Positions 34,983-42,796 of a stretch of DNA of 64,000 nucleotides are shown here, one piece after another; position 1 is the first letter of the stretch, and each line of letters opens with the position of its first letter. Origin of the DNA: an uncultured Chromatiaceae bacterium (GTDB taxonomy: Bacteria; Pseudomonadota; Gammaproteobacteria; Enterobacterales; Alteromonadaceae); the NCBI GenBank assembly GCA_937978655.1, contig CALJUX010000012.1, positions 1-64,000 of the forward strand, given 5' to 3'. The notes under the pieces were generated by a model, which searched no databases, was not told the origin of the DNA, and saw only the letters and a program-made list of their open reading frames with translations. Position numbers and translations under genes: made by a program.

Positions 34983-35014
34983 AAGCCGGAATTTACTGAG
35001 AGTAAATCCCGGCT
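34983..35014 (-). terminator. Rho-independent terminator of the NIDO-domain gene
   Basis: A long stem (AAGCCGG-ATTTACT with its complement) around a GAG loop has eight consecutive A on the plus strand at its left. This gives a U tract for the minus-strand transcript of the gene ending at 35064. Confidence 0.85.
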
Positions 35015-35063
35015 TGGTTGCCCCTGTCATGGCATTGCCGCCACTGAGGCTGGCAGCAGGATG

Positions 35064-35864
35064 TTATGCGCGGCGACGCAACAGCAGTGCGGCAACGCCC
35101 AGCGTCAGTAACGCCAGTGAACCTGGTGCTGACACCGGCGCCGGTGGTAACACCTGACCGCTGCGGACGTTAAACACATAACGGCCGGCCACATTGGAAT
35201 TTAATGAACCTTTCACCAGTGCGTTGGCACCATTGTCCAGCAGGGCACCATTAACGGCCGAGCCGGTCAGTTCAAACGATTTGACGTTACCGTTTGACCA
35301 GCCCATCCGGGCTGATTTACCGCCGAGGCCATTGACGCCGCCACTGCTGTTGCCGGTTTCCCAGTTGATTTGGTTGTAGTTAAATTCAAAATCAAAATCA
35401 CCGGCGAAAATATCGGAACGGTCGGTGATGATTAACTGGAACTGATTTAACTTATCGGCTTTGCTGGAGAAGTAACCTACGTTAAACCAGTTTACGCCAA
35501 AGACATTGCGGCCATTGATGGTGTTCTGACCATACTGCACTTTACCGCTGGCGATATTACGGGTGTCGACGTCGGCGAAAAATGGTGCCAGCAGCTGACG
35601 GTTGGTATTTTGTAAACCAAACGGCGTGAAGGTAGTCATCGCCTGATCAAAGGTGACGTTGCCATTGTTATTGACGAACAAACTGGAAGTTTTCAGACCA
35701 AAAAAGTCGATAGCAAAGCCCAGGCTGACGCGGGAAGTTGAGTCATCGTCGTTGGCCGTCAGGGTGTTACCGGTAAACAAATTGAGGTCACGGATAGCGC
35801 CAGCCTGTGCCAGGCCAGTGGTCGCCAAACTACAAACTAATAAAAAAGTGGATAATTTATTCAT
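35064..35864 (-). CDS. Nidogen-like (NIDO) domain protein with PEP-CTERM-like anchor
   Basis: This 266-residue exported protein has a signal peptide (about 1-22). A NIDO-like domain (about 35-170) follows, with LFVNNNGNVTFD, LLAPFFADVDTR and FGVNWFNVGYF. The C-terminus is a tripartite sorting signal: SAPGSLAL, a hydrophobic helix and a basic RRR tail. It matches PEP-CTERM layout, with A-P in place of P-E-P. Such signals are cleaved by exosortases to place proteins on the cell surface; no exosortase is in this window. It has its own terminator and is probably monocistronic. Confidence 0.8.
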   Translation of the reverse strand: MNKLSTFLLVCSLATTGLAQAGAIRDLNLFTGNTLTANDDDSTSRVSLGFAIDFFGLKTSSLFVNNNGNVTFDQAMTTFTPFGLQNTNRQLLAPFFADVDTRNIASGKVQYGQNTINGRNVFGVNWFNVGYFSSKADKLNQFQLIITDRSDIFAGDFDFEFNYNQINWETGNSSGGVNGLGGKSARMGWSNGNVKSFELTGSAVNGALLDNGANALVKGSLNSNVAGRYVFNVRSGQVLPPAPVSAPGSLALLTLGVAALLLRRRA

Positions 35865-36047
35865 AATGATTACATCTGCCTGTTAGTTGCTTACATCTTT
35901 GCTAAATTTTGCGGTGCGGCGGAGCTAAGCAAATAAGATGCCAGAGTGTTAACTTGTTGATTTTGTTTGTTGTAATTGTGATTTTTGTGTTTTTTGAGCG
36001 TGACAGTAAAAAAAGCCGACACATATCGCGGGGGACAGGCGAAAAAA

Positions 36048-36067
36048 AAGCCACCGGGCGGTGGCTT
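36048..36067 (-). terminator. Rho-independent terminator
   Basis: An 8-bp stem (AAGCCACC with its complement) around GGGC is preceded on the plus strand by eight A. It fits the end of the minus-strand gene stopping at 36085. Confidence 0.85.
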
Positions 36068-36084
36068 ACTTTGCGGTGCTTGCA

Positions 36085-37011
36085 TTAAGCGGCGTTGCGT
36101 TTACGCAGGCATAAAACGATCAGGCCAAGCCCCAATAAAGCTACAGAGGCTGGCGCCGGCACAGTGGCTGTGGCTGGCTTGGTTAAGTGTGGGTCATGCG
36201 CGGCAACGGTGATGTGCGATAACTGTTTGTTCAAATCAGTGGCTGAATTCCATGAACCGGCCAATGTGTAGTTGTTCAGCAGGCTCAGGTTGGTGCCAAA
36301 AGCGCTGTTGTGCTGGTCAAAAATACTTTTGAAATTAAAGTCATACACTACAAAGCCAGTACCGGCTTTTAACAGGATTGCCAGGTGGTCAAAATAAGCG
36401 TTGCCGAGTAACTGCTGTGCCGCGGCGATGGCTGTGGCATTAACAGACAATGACCAGGTACCGGCTTTGCCGCTGGTGTCGGTTGAAAAACCCAGTGTTA
36501 ACACCTGTGACAGGTCAAAGCCCGCCACGCTGTTGTATGACGAGGTGCCACCGACATTTTGCATCGCCAGGCCAATCCAGCCTGGTTGCATCACGCCGTT
36601 TTTATCGGCAACCCAACCGGCATATGGGTCAGTCGCGCTGCCGGTGAATTCAGTGCCGTTAAAATAACGCACATCATCAGTGGCCGGTTTGCCTTTCTGG
36701 CCCGGTGCTTTTGGCAGATTCTGTGATACCGCTTCGCCATTTAACAGACCATCACCGAATGCACCAATGTTGGTGTCGTATTGATACTGGCCGTTTTGGT
36801 ACTGGTAATCGTTTGGCACAAAACCGATACATTGGGTCGCGTTGTAGCTGCTTTGCAGCAGATTGCTGCTACCGATGCCATTGCTGACAGAGGTCAGCGA
36901 TACGGCAGCGCAATTGGTTTTATTAAAACTTTGTGGGACTAACAAGGTTGCCTGAGCAGAGACCTGAAGAACACCAACGACAACAAGCGCTTTGGTTAAC
37001 TGACTAAACAT
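36085..37011 (-). CDS. Exported protein with PEP-CTERM-like anchor, unknown function
   Basis: The 308-residue product has a signal peptide (about 1-22) and a beta-rich body with no motif I can name. Two Cys (residues about 34 and 62) may pair. The C-terminal 27 residues read VPAPASVALLGLGLIVLCLRKR, a PEP-CTERM-like signal with PAP in place of PEP. It is separated from the NIDO gene by about 220 bases and a terminator, so the two are separate units that share a sorting route. A 280-base AT-rich space (37012-37291) lies upstream. Confidence 0.75.
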   Translation of the reverse strand: MFSQLTKALVVVGVLQVSAQATLLVPQSFNKTNCAAVSLTSVSNGIGSSNLLQSSYNATQCIGFVPNDYQYQNGQYQYDTNIGAFGDGLLNGEAVSQNLPKAPGQKGKPATDDVRYFNGTEFTGSATDPYAGWVADKNGVMQPGWIGLAMQNVGGTSSYNSVAGFDLSQVLTLGFSTDTSGKAGTWSLSVNATAIAAAQQLLGNAYFDHLAILLKAGTGFVVYDFNFKSIFDQHNSAFGTNLSLLNNYTLAGSWNSATDLNKQLSHITVAAHDPHLTKPATATVPAPASVALLGLGLIVLCLRKRNAA

Positions 37012-37291
37012 CTGAATTCCTCTTTAAGTGACTAAGATGTCTTAGCAAAGCGTGTGCCACTAATTAATTAAAGACTAATATTGTTATTAATCAATTAGTT
37101 ATGATGCGTACATCACCATTCCTGTGTCGCAACTGACAGTTTCTTTATCACGGCGCCCGTTTTGTACACCGCATAGATGGCTGTGTTTCATTTTAATTTC
37201 AGTGGTTGCTTTTGATTAACAAATCAGCGGTTTTTGCTGCATTTTTGCGTAAAATAAACTGACAGTGCTGTGAGTTTTTTTGACGCTGAAC

Positions 37292-37888
37292 TTAATCCGC
37301 GTCCGCCAAGCCCAGGTAATACTGCTCAAACAGCACTTTTTGCAGTGCCTGTTCCATCGCTTCGTTGATGGGGAAATTCATGCCGCCCAGCTCGTAATCG
37401 ATTTGGCGGATTTGTTCTTTACCGTTGCGGATCATCGGTGGCGGGTCCGACTCCAGCGCAATCAGTGTGTCCTGATAGGCTTGCGGATAATCGGCTTTGA
37501 TATTTTTACAGACGCTGAGCTGCACTTCGCCTTCACGGCCGTTGTAGCCGGCCGCGCCAAACAGGCGGCAAATGCCAGGGCGTTTTAAGTAGACGCTGCA
37601 CTGGCCTTGTTTACCATCTTCCGAGTGGCGGCTGTAGAAAAAACAGCCGTCCTGGTCGTGGGCAGCTAATGCATCAAGCGTGCTTTCGGCTTTGCCTTCT
37701 TTCACCAGCTCAAACGCCAGTGGCAGCATTTCCAGTACTGTGGCTTCGATGCCCGGGTGCAGACAACATTCACCACAGCCGCTGCGGCAAAATAAGCCGC
37801 GTTCACGCTGATATTGCGCATAACGCTGGCCGATGTCGGCGAAGACGACTTCGACCTGTTCAGATAATTGTTGTAAACGTTGTTGCAT
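37292..37888 (-). CDS. YkgJ-family cysteine-cluster protein
   Basis: This 198-residue protein carries the CxxxCxxCC cluster (CRSGCGECC near residue 37) and a downstream GQCSVY…GICRLFGA segment with two more Cys. It ends with a further Cys (LSVCKNIKADYPQAY). The family is predicted to bind zinc or an iron-sulfur cluster; the biological role is unknown. The gene appears monocistronic. Confidence 0.85.
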   Translation of the reverse strand: MQQRLQQLSEQVEVVFADIGQRYAQYQRERGLFCRSGCGECCLHPGIEATVLEMLPLAFELVKEGKAESTLDALAAHDQDGCFFYSRHSEDGKQGQCSVYLKRPGICRLFGAAGYNGREGEVQLSVCKNIKADYPQAYQDTLIALESDPPPMIRNGKEQIRQIDYELGGMNFPINEAMEQALQKVLFEQYYLGLADAD

Positions 37889-37962
37889 GGCGGCACCTCA
37901 GAATGGGCGCGTATTGTACTGAGCGGCAGCACAGCGCGGCAAGCGCTGTCTGCAGTTGTTGC

Positions 37963-40839
37963 TCAGCCCTGAATATCTGCCAGTGGTCTGGGTTTGGCGA
38001 TGCCATAACCCTGCGCATAATTAACGCCCATGCGTTTTAATTCCAGCAGGATATCCTGATTCTCGACAAACTCGGCGATGGTCTGGATGCCCATGGCGGT
38101 TGCCACGTCGTGAATGGAATTGACGATGGCACGGTCGTATTTGTCTTCCAGTAAATCGCGCACAAAATTGCCGTCAATTTTGACAAAATCGACCGGGAAG
38201 TTTTTCAGGTAACCATAAGACGAGAAACCGCTGCCAAAGTCATCGAGTGAAAAATGACAACCTAAGCCTCTGAAATGATGAATAAAATCCAGCGTATTCT
38301 GCAAGTTCAGGATGGCCATGCTTTCAGTGATTTCAAAACAGATATGCCGCGCCGGAATTTGATATTCATCCAGCAGCCCCTGTACATAGGCTTTAAACAG
38401 CGGGTCCACCAGCGATGCGCCGGACAAATTGATACTGGCCAGGCCCAAAGTGGTTAAATGCTGCGGATGTTGCGCCAGCCAGCGGAAATAACTGCGCAGC
38501 ACCCAGCGGTCAATCTGTGGCATCAGGCCATAACGTTCGGCCGAACTTAAGAAATTCCCCGGCGCGATAATGCTGTCGTCTTCACCGACCAGTCGCAGCA
38601 GCAATTCATAATGTGCCAGGGTGTCACGCTGCGTGATGGCCTGAATAGGCTGCATATACAGCACAAATTTGTCCTGTTCCAGCGCGTGACGCAGTACCTG
38701 CAGCCACTGCACTTCAGACTGATGTTTCTGCAGCTCGGAATCGTCGGCGTTAAACAAATGAATGCGGTTGCGGCCTTTTTCTTTGGCAACAAAACAGGCG
38801 GAGTCGGCCTTTTTCAGCGTTTGTTCGGCGGATAAATCCTCCGGCGTGATCTCGGTCAGACCAATACTGACACTGATGCTGAACAGGCTGTCCTGCCAGA
38901 AGAAGCGGAATTCTTTGACGACGTCCAGTAACGAATAGGCAATGCTGAAGGCTTCTTGTGCAGTTTTGCCGTTGAGTAACACGCCAAATTCGTCACCGCC
39001 AATGCGGGCTAAGATACCGGTTTGGCCTAAAGCGCGTTTTAACTGGTCACTGATTTGTTTCAGCAGCGCATCGCCGGCGGCATGGTCACAGGTGGTATTG
39101 ACCAGTTTAAACTGGTCAATATCGATAAAGAGCACCGCACTGGTGTGCTGTTCCAGTTGCCGGCGTTGCCAGGCCTGTTGTGCCAGCAACAGGAAATGAT
39201 GACGGTTATACAGGCCGGTTAACGGGTCGTGCGAGGCCAGATAGGCCAGTTGTTCGTGTGCCACTTTTTGCTCGGTGATATCGACCAGCGAGCCATGAAT
39301 AAAGGCGTCGCCCTGGGCATTGCGGCTTAACCGGGCGGACATTTGCGCCCAGAACGGCGTGCCGTCGGCGCGTAAGCCGCGCAGCTCAAAACTCCGATTA
39401 CTGATGTGCTGCAGCTGGCGGACCATCTGCAGGCGGTCGTCCGGATTGGCGTAATAGCGGCCCATGCCGTGTTTTTGCACGTCCACTTCCATCTGGCTTA
39501 GTTCCTGATAACCGAGGATATTCAGCAAAGCCCGGTTCGCAGACAACAACTGGCCGTCCAGCGTGGTACTGAACAGACCTTCAACGGCGTTGTGATAAAT
39601 ATCGTAATACTGCTGCAAAGAGCGGATGGTCTGCTGATGCGCTTCTGCGCTCTGCTGGCTGGCACTTTGCAGACGCTGCGCCAGGCTGTAGCTCATCAGC
39701 AACATACTGCAAATCACCGACATCACTAACAGCCATTGCCACAAATGCAGATGGTCGAGGTAACCGAATTCGGTCAGCAGCAACACGGCGCTGGCGACAA
39801 AAAACAACAGCCAGCCGATGGCAAAAGTGCGTGCCAGCGGCAGCCCGCTGAAACCATAACGGATGGCCTGTAGCAGGTTCGTAGTCATCACCTGGAACAC
39901 CACAATCAGCAACAAATCCAGCTGGATACTACGCGGCGCATATAAGGGGGTGAATAACAGCGCGGCACTGGCGGTCAGGTTCAGCCACCAGAGCCAGCGT
40001 TGTTTGCTTTGGACTATGGCGCCGGTCACCAGCGTCAGAAACAGCATACAGGCGCCGCCGGCCACATAAAAAATCGCCGGGTTCAGTTCCGGATATTCCG
40101 GCCAGACCATGGCAAAACCGGCACCGTTTAAGATCGAGACCATCAGGCTGAAGCTGAAAAAGAAGCCGGCAAAATAACTGTATAACGGTTCCCGCACGTT
40201 CAGGTACAACATGGCATTGTACAGCGCCATCACCAGCAAAATGCCGAGGATCAGGCCGTCTGACAGTTGTCGCTGCAGCAGCTGCCGGCCAAATTCTTCG
40301 TTGCTGTAAAGTTGCAGGTTGGACGGGATCACCGCGCCATCCTGCACTTTGACCAGCAAATCCAGTTCCTGATCGGCTTTAAAATTCAATGCTACGGCGA
40401 AGCTGCGCGCCTGCAGCATACGTTCGCTGAAGGGGAATTCGGTACCGGAACGATTGAGCAGACTCAGTTCGTGACTTTGCCGGTCGTACAAATAAAACTC
40501 AACCCGATCCGCGTTTATCGATTCGTAATTCAGCACCACTGTGCCAGGGCGCTGGCTGCTGTAATGCAGACGCGCCATAAACCAGATGGCCTCAGGGTAG
40601 CTGCGCAGCGCCTTATTCGGCTGATCCAGCGGCACAAACGCATGCAGTCTGGCTGGCTCAAACACGATATCTTCCACCCCGACATTGGCGTCGACCTGTT
40701 GATAATACAAATGCGGGAACAGATTTTGTTGTTTCAGGTTGGGGTCAATGCGGATGATTTCTGCATGGAATGCCAAAGCTGCCGGGCTCAGGCAGCAACA
40801 CAACCACAGCGCGCAAAGCAGAATAAAATGCGGTCTCAT
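37963..40839 (-). CDS. 7TMR-DISM / PAS / GGDEF / EAL cyclic-di-GMP protein
   Basis: The 958-residue membrane protein has a signal peptide (about 1-23), a periplasmic 7TMR-DISMED2 domain (about 30-175) and seven membrane helices (about 190-390). A PAS domain (about 415-525) ends in DITEQK. A GGDEF domain (about 530-695) has an intact RIGGDEF near residue 612. An EAL domain (about 710-955) reads YELLLRL near 745 for the EAL motif and keeps the loop-6 DDFGSGFSS. No RxxD inhibitory site precedes GGDEF. It should make or break cyclic-di-GMP in response to an extracellular carbohydrate-like or other ligand; which activity dominates cannot be read. Confidence 0.9.
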   Translation of the reverse strand: MRPHFILLCALWLCCCLSPAALAFHAEIIRIDPNLKQQNLFPHLYYQQVDANVGVEDIVFEPARLHAFVPLDQPNKALRSYPEAIWFMARLHYSSQRPGTVVLNYESINADRVEFYLYDRQSHELSLLNRSGTEFPFSERMLQARSFAVALNFKADQELDLLVKVQDGAVIPSNLQLYSNEEFGRQLLQRQLSDGLILGILLVMALYNAMLYLNVREPLYSYFAGFFFSFSLMVSILNGAGFAMVWPEYPELNPAIFYVAGGACMLFLTLVTGAIVQSKQRWLWWLNLTASAALLFTPLYAPRSIQLDLLLIVVFQVMTTNLLQAIRYGFSGLPLARTFAIGWLLFFVASAVLLLTEFGYLDHLHLWQWLLVMSVICSMLLMSYSLAQRLQSASQQSAEAHQQTIRSLQQYYDIYHNAVEGLFSTTLDGQLLSANRALLNILGYQELSQMEVDVQKHGMGRYYANPDDRLQMVRQLQHISNRSFELRGLRADGTPFWAQMSARLSRNAQGDAFIHGSLVDITEQKVAHEQLAYLASHDPLTGLYNRHHFLLLAQQAWQRRQLEQHTSAVLFIDIDQFKLVNTTCDHAAGDALLKQISDQLKRALGQTGILARIGGDEFGVLLNGKTAQEAFSIAYSLLDVVKEFRFFWQDSLFSISVSIGLTEITPEDLSAEQTLKKADSACFVAKEKGRNRIHLFNADDSELQKHQSEVQWLQVLRHALEQDKFVLYMQPIQAITQRDTLAHYELLLRLVGEDDSIIAPGNFLSSAERYGLMPQIDRWVLRSYFRWLAQHPQHLTTLGLASINLSGASLVDPLFKAYVQGLLDEYQIPARHICFEITESMAILNLQNTLDFIHHFRGLGCHFSLDDFGSGFSSYGYLKNFPVDFVKIDGNFVRDLLEDKYDRAIVNSIHDVATAMGIQTIAEFVENQDILLELKRMGVNYAQGYGIAKPRPLADIQG

Positions 40840-40886
40840 GCCATCCTTCCCGGTGTTCAGGTCTGAATCGGTTAACTAAATGAATT

Positions 40887-41198
40887 TTAACTAAGATCTT
40901 GTGCAAGTAACGCGTGGAGTTCCGACATTAGCATATCTGCCGGCGCACTGTCAGTATCAATCCAGCAGCTGCCGGTATAGTGTTCCGCGTGCAGATAAAA
41001 AGGCTGGTCGCGAAAGCTGAACCTGATTAGCAGTAAATCCATACTAAGTTCGGCCTGAAACCGGCTGAGCGGCACAAATTGCTGCAACCACTGCAGCAAC
41101 TGCGGAGCATCAGCTGCCGGGTCTGGTTGCAGGCTGAAGTTCAGCTGCAGGTGCGCCGGTGGTTCGGCAGCGCTGGTGATCTGTAACAAACGAAGCAT
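40887..41198 (-). CDS. Small conserved-looking protein of unknown function
   Basis: This 103-residue cytoplasmic protein begins MLRLLQITSAAEPPAHLQL. A helix (QLLQWLQQFVPLSRFQ), two strands (MDLLLIRFSFRDQPFYLHAEHY) and a C-terminal helix follow. It may belong to DUF3630, but I am not certain. The ATG at 41198 is chosen over 41225. It lies 47 bases from the cyclic-di-GMP gene start and is divergent from the cytochrome. Confidence 0.5.
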   Translation of the reverse strand: MLRLLQITSAAEPPAHLQLNFSLQPDPAADAPQLLQWLQQFVPLSRFQAELSMDLLLIRFSFRDQPFYLHAEHYTGSCWIDTDSAPADMLMSELHALLAQDLS

Positions 41199-41304
41199 AG
41201 CCAGAGTCCTGTGGCCGGAAAGCAAACAGCGATTTTAGCAATTTTCTTGTGTAATCAGCGGCTTTTGCTTTACTCAAACGAACTTTCACGGCGAGGTGCG
41301 GCAA

Positions 41305-41643
41305 ATGCGGATATTGATGGGAATGCTCCTGACAGCAGTGGTGAGCCCGGTGTTGGCTGCGCCGGCCGATCTGAGCCGTGGCGAGGCCAAAGCGGCGATG
41401 TGCAGCGCCTGTCATGGCGCAAACGGAATTTCGGTGTTGGCGGATTATCCCAATCTGGCCGGGCAAAAAGCCGGTTATCTGCAGCAGGCGCTTAAGGCTT
41501 ATCGGGACGGCCAGCGTCAGCATCTGGTGATGGCGCCGATGGCGCAGGGCCTGACCGATCAGGAGATCGCCGACGTAGCCGCGTTTTATGCCGCACAACC
41601 ACAAACCCCGGCCGCAGCGGCAGAGGTTGTGGTGTCACAATAA
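41305..41643 (+). CDS. Periplasmic c-type cytochrome (class I, c553-like)
   Basis: This 112-residue protein has a signal peptide ending near LAAPA, a heme-attachment CSACH motif, and a likely Met axial ligand in HLVMAPMAQGL. It carries PNLAGQKAGYL, typical of cytochrome c553/c4-like electron carriers. ATG 41305 is chosen because GAGGTG lies six bases upstream; a GTG start at 41296 gives only three more residues. It should shuttle electrons in the periplasm; the partner is unknown. Confidence 0.88.
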   Translation: MRILMGMLLTAVVSPVLAAPADLSRGEAKAAMCSACHGANGISVLADYPNLAGQKAGYLQQALKAYRDGQRQHLVMAPMAQGLTDQEIADVAAFYAAQPQTPAAAAEVVVSQ

Positions 41644-41652
41644 ATGGCTGGT

Positions 41653-42006
41653 TTAACGGCCATCTTCAAAACGCAGCGATGCGTTCAGGTTTTCATAAGT
41701 ACCGTCGGTATACAGCACCAGCACTGACGCTGAATATTCGACAAAAGAATAGGCAGTGAAGGCGCAGCTGGCAGTGGTTTTGCTTTGACATACAGAGGGC
41801 GATTGCCAGATGTATTGGCTGACCGCTTTGGCGGTATTTTCGACTTTAAAAGACGCCGGTGCTGCGCGTTTACCCCAGATCATGGCGTCGCAGTAGCCGA
41901 TTTGGCTGTCGCCACCGACGGTGCAGCGTAAGTCCGCCGCAAAGGCAGAAGAGCTCAGTGCTGACGCAGATAACATAAGTGCAGATAAGATCAGTAATTT
42001 TTTCAT
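41653..42006 (-). CDS. Small secreted four-cysteine protein of unknown function
   Basis: This 117-residue protein has a clear signal peptide (MKKLLILSALMLSASALSSS, cleavage after SAFA). The mature part has four Cys (LRCTV, GYCDA, SVCQS and ASCAF), so two disulfides are possible. An AGGA ribosome site lies eight bases before the ATG. No family is recognised. It converges on the cytochrome gene with nine bases between stops. Confidence 0.65.
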   Translation of the reverse strand: MKKLLILSALMLSASALSSSAFAADLRCTVGGDSQIGYCDAMIWGKRAAPASFKVENTAKAVSQYIWQSPSVCQSKTTASCAFTAYSFVEYSASVLVLYTDGTYENLNASLRFEDGR

Positions 42007-42230
42007 CGGGATGTCCTGTTTTTTTGCTGGTTTTTGTTTGGATGTTTCCGGTAGAGGAAACGGTTCCAGCATGCAAAATGCGCAAGGGCAGGCCTAGATC
42101 CTGTGGTGTGATATCAGAAATTTATGCAGGTTTTATCAGCGGTTTATCAAATGCCTGCTGCAGGTTTGGTTTTTTGCCCTGACGGGCGGCGTTTTTGATT
42201 TATTTTTCATTTTTTCCTGCTGCCGCTAGT

Positions 42231-42721
42231 CCGTCTAGCAAAGAGTTCACCTGCCGGTGAGGCACTTGTTGCTGACGCAGGTCCTTTGCCCGGTTCCGCT
42301 CGAAAGCCCGCTGAAAAATGGCAATTTGAGGCGAAAACGCAACTCGCGATTCGCTAGCGTCGAATCGCTCAAACACTCGTTTTCTTAAAACCTCAAATCA
42401 CCATTTGTCATCGGCTCGCTCCAACGGGCAGCCTGCTGCAGTAGTTAGATTTGCTTTAAAACAATGTTCAGTAAAAACAGTAACAGCTAAGAAAACCAGT
42501 CCCCCGTTGGAGCGAGCCGATGCAAATCAATAGTTTGAGGTTTTAAGACGGCGGGTGTCTGAGCAGGCTGACGGTAGCAGCCTGCGAGTTACGCCGGCGC
42601 CTCAAACTGTTGATTTTCAGCGGGCTTTCGAGCGTAACCGGGGTCGGTTTTTCTTTGGTTACTTTCTTTTGCTGAAACAAAAGAAAGTAACTCACCGGCA
42701 GGTGAACTCTCTGCTAGACGG
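42231..42721. repeat. 491-bp nested inverted-repeat element (MITE-like or structured repeat)
   Basis: The outer 30 bases (42231-42260) match the reverse complement of 42692-42721 at 29 of 30 positions, beginning CCGTCTAGCA. A second pair, 42289-42333 with 42598-42642, is largely complementary. An inner pair, 42413-42428 with 42503-42518 (GGCTCGCTCCAACGGG), is perfect. The arms nest in order, so the whole element can fold on itself. No transposase frame or clear target duplication was seen. It may be a non-autonomous mobile repeat. Confidence 0.8.
42658..42691. repeat. Perfect 14-bp hairpin inside the repeat element
   Basis: GTTACTTTCTTTTG and its exact complement flank a 6-base loop (CTGAAA). 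The hairpin lies only in the right arm of the element and breaks the symmetry there. Confidence 0.85.
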
Positions 42722-42796
42722 TCTCACCGCAGAGGAGATAATAAATATCACAGTAAAGCCGCCGCCCGCAGGGCAAAAACCAGCGCAGCCAGACAC

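Larger units (their letters stand above)
42007..42796. other. Gene-free stretch holding the inverted-repeat element
   Basis: These 790 bases lie between the four-cysteine protein and recQ. The first 220 hold the former gene's promoter region. The rest is mostly the nested inverted-repeat element at 42231-42721 described separately. No convincing protein gene is present. Confidence 0.75.

Noticed and set aside
38590..38615. EAL motif reading ELL in the cyclic-di-GMP protein as evidence of a dead phosphodiesterase
   Set aside because: The catalytic Glu is kept, ELL variants occur in active enzymes, and the loop-6 motif is intact, so inactivity cannot be claimed.
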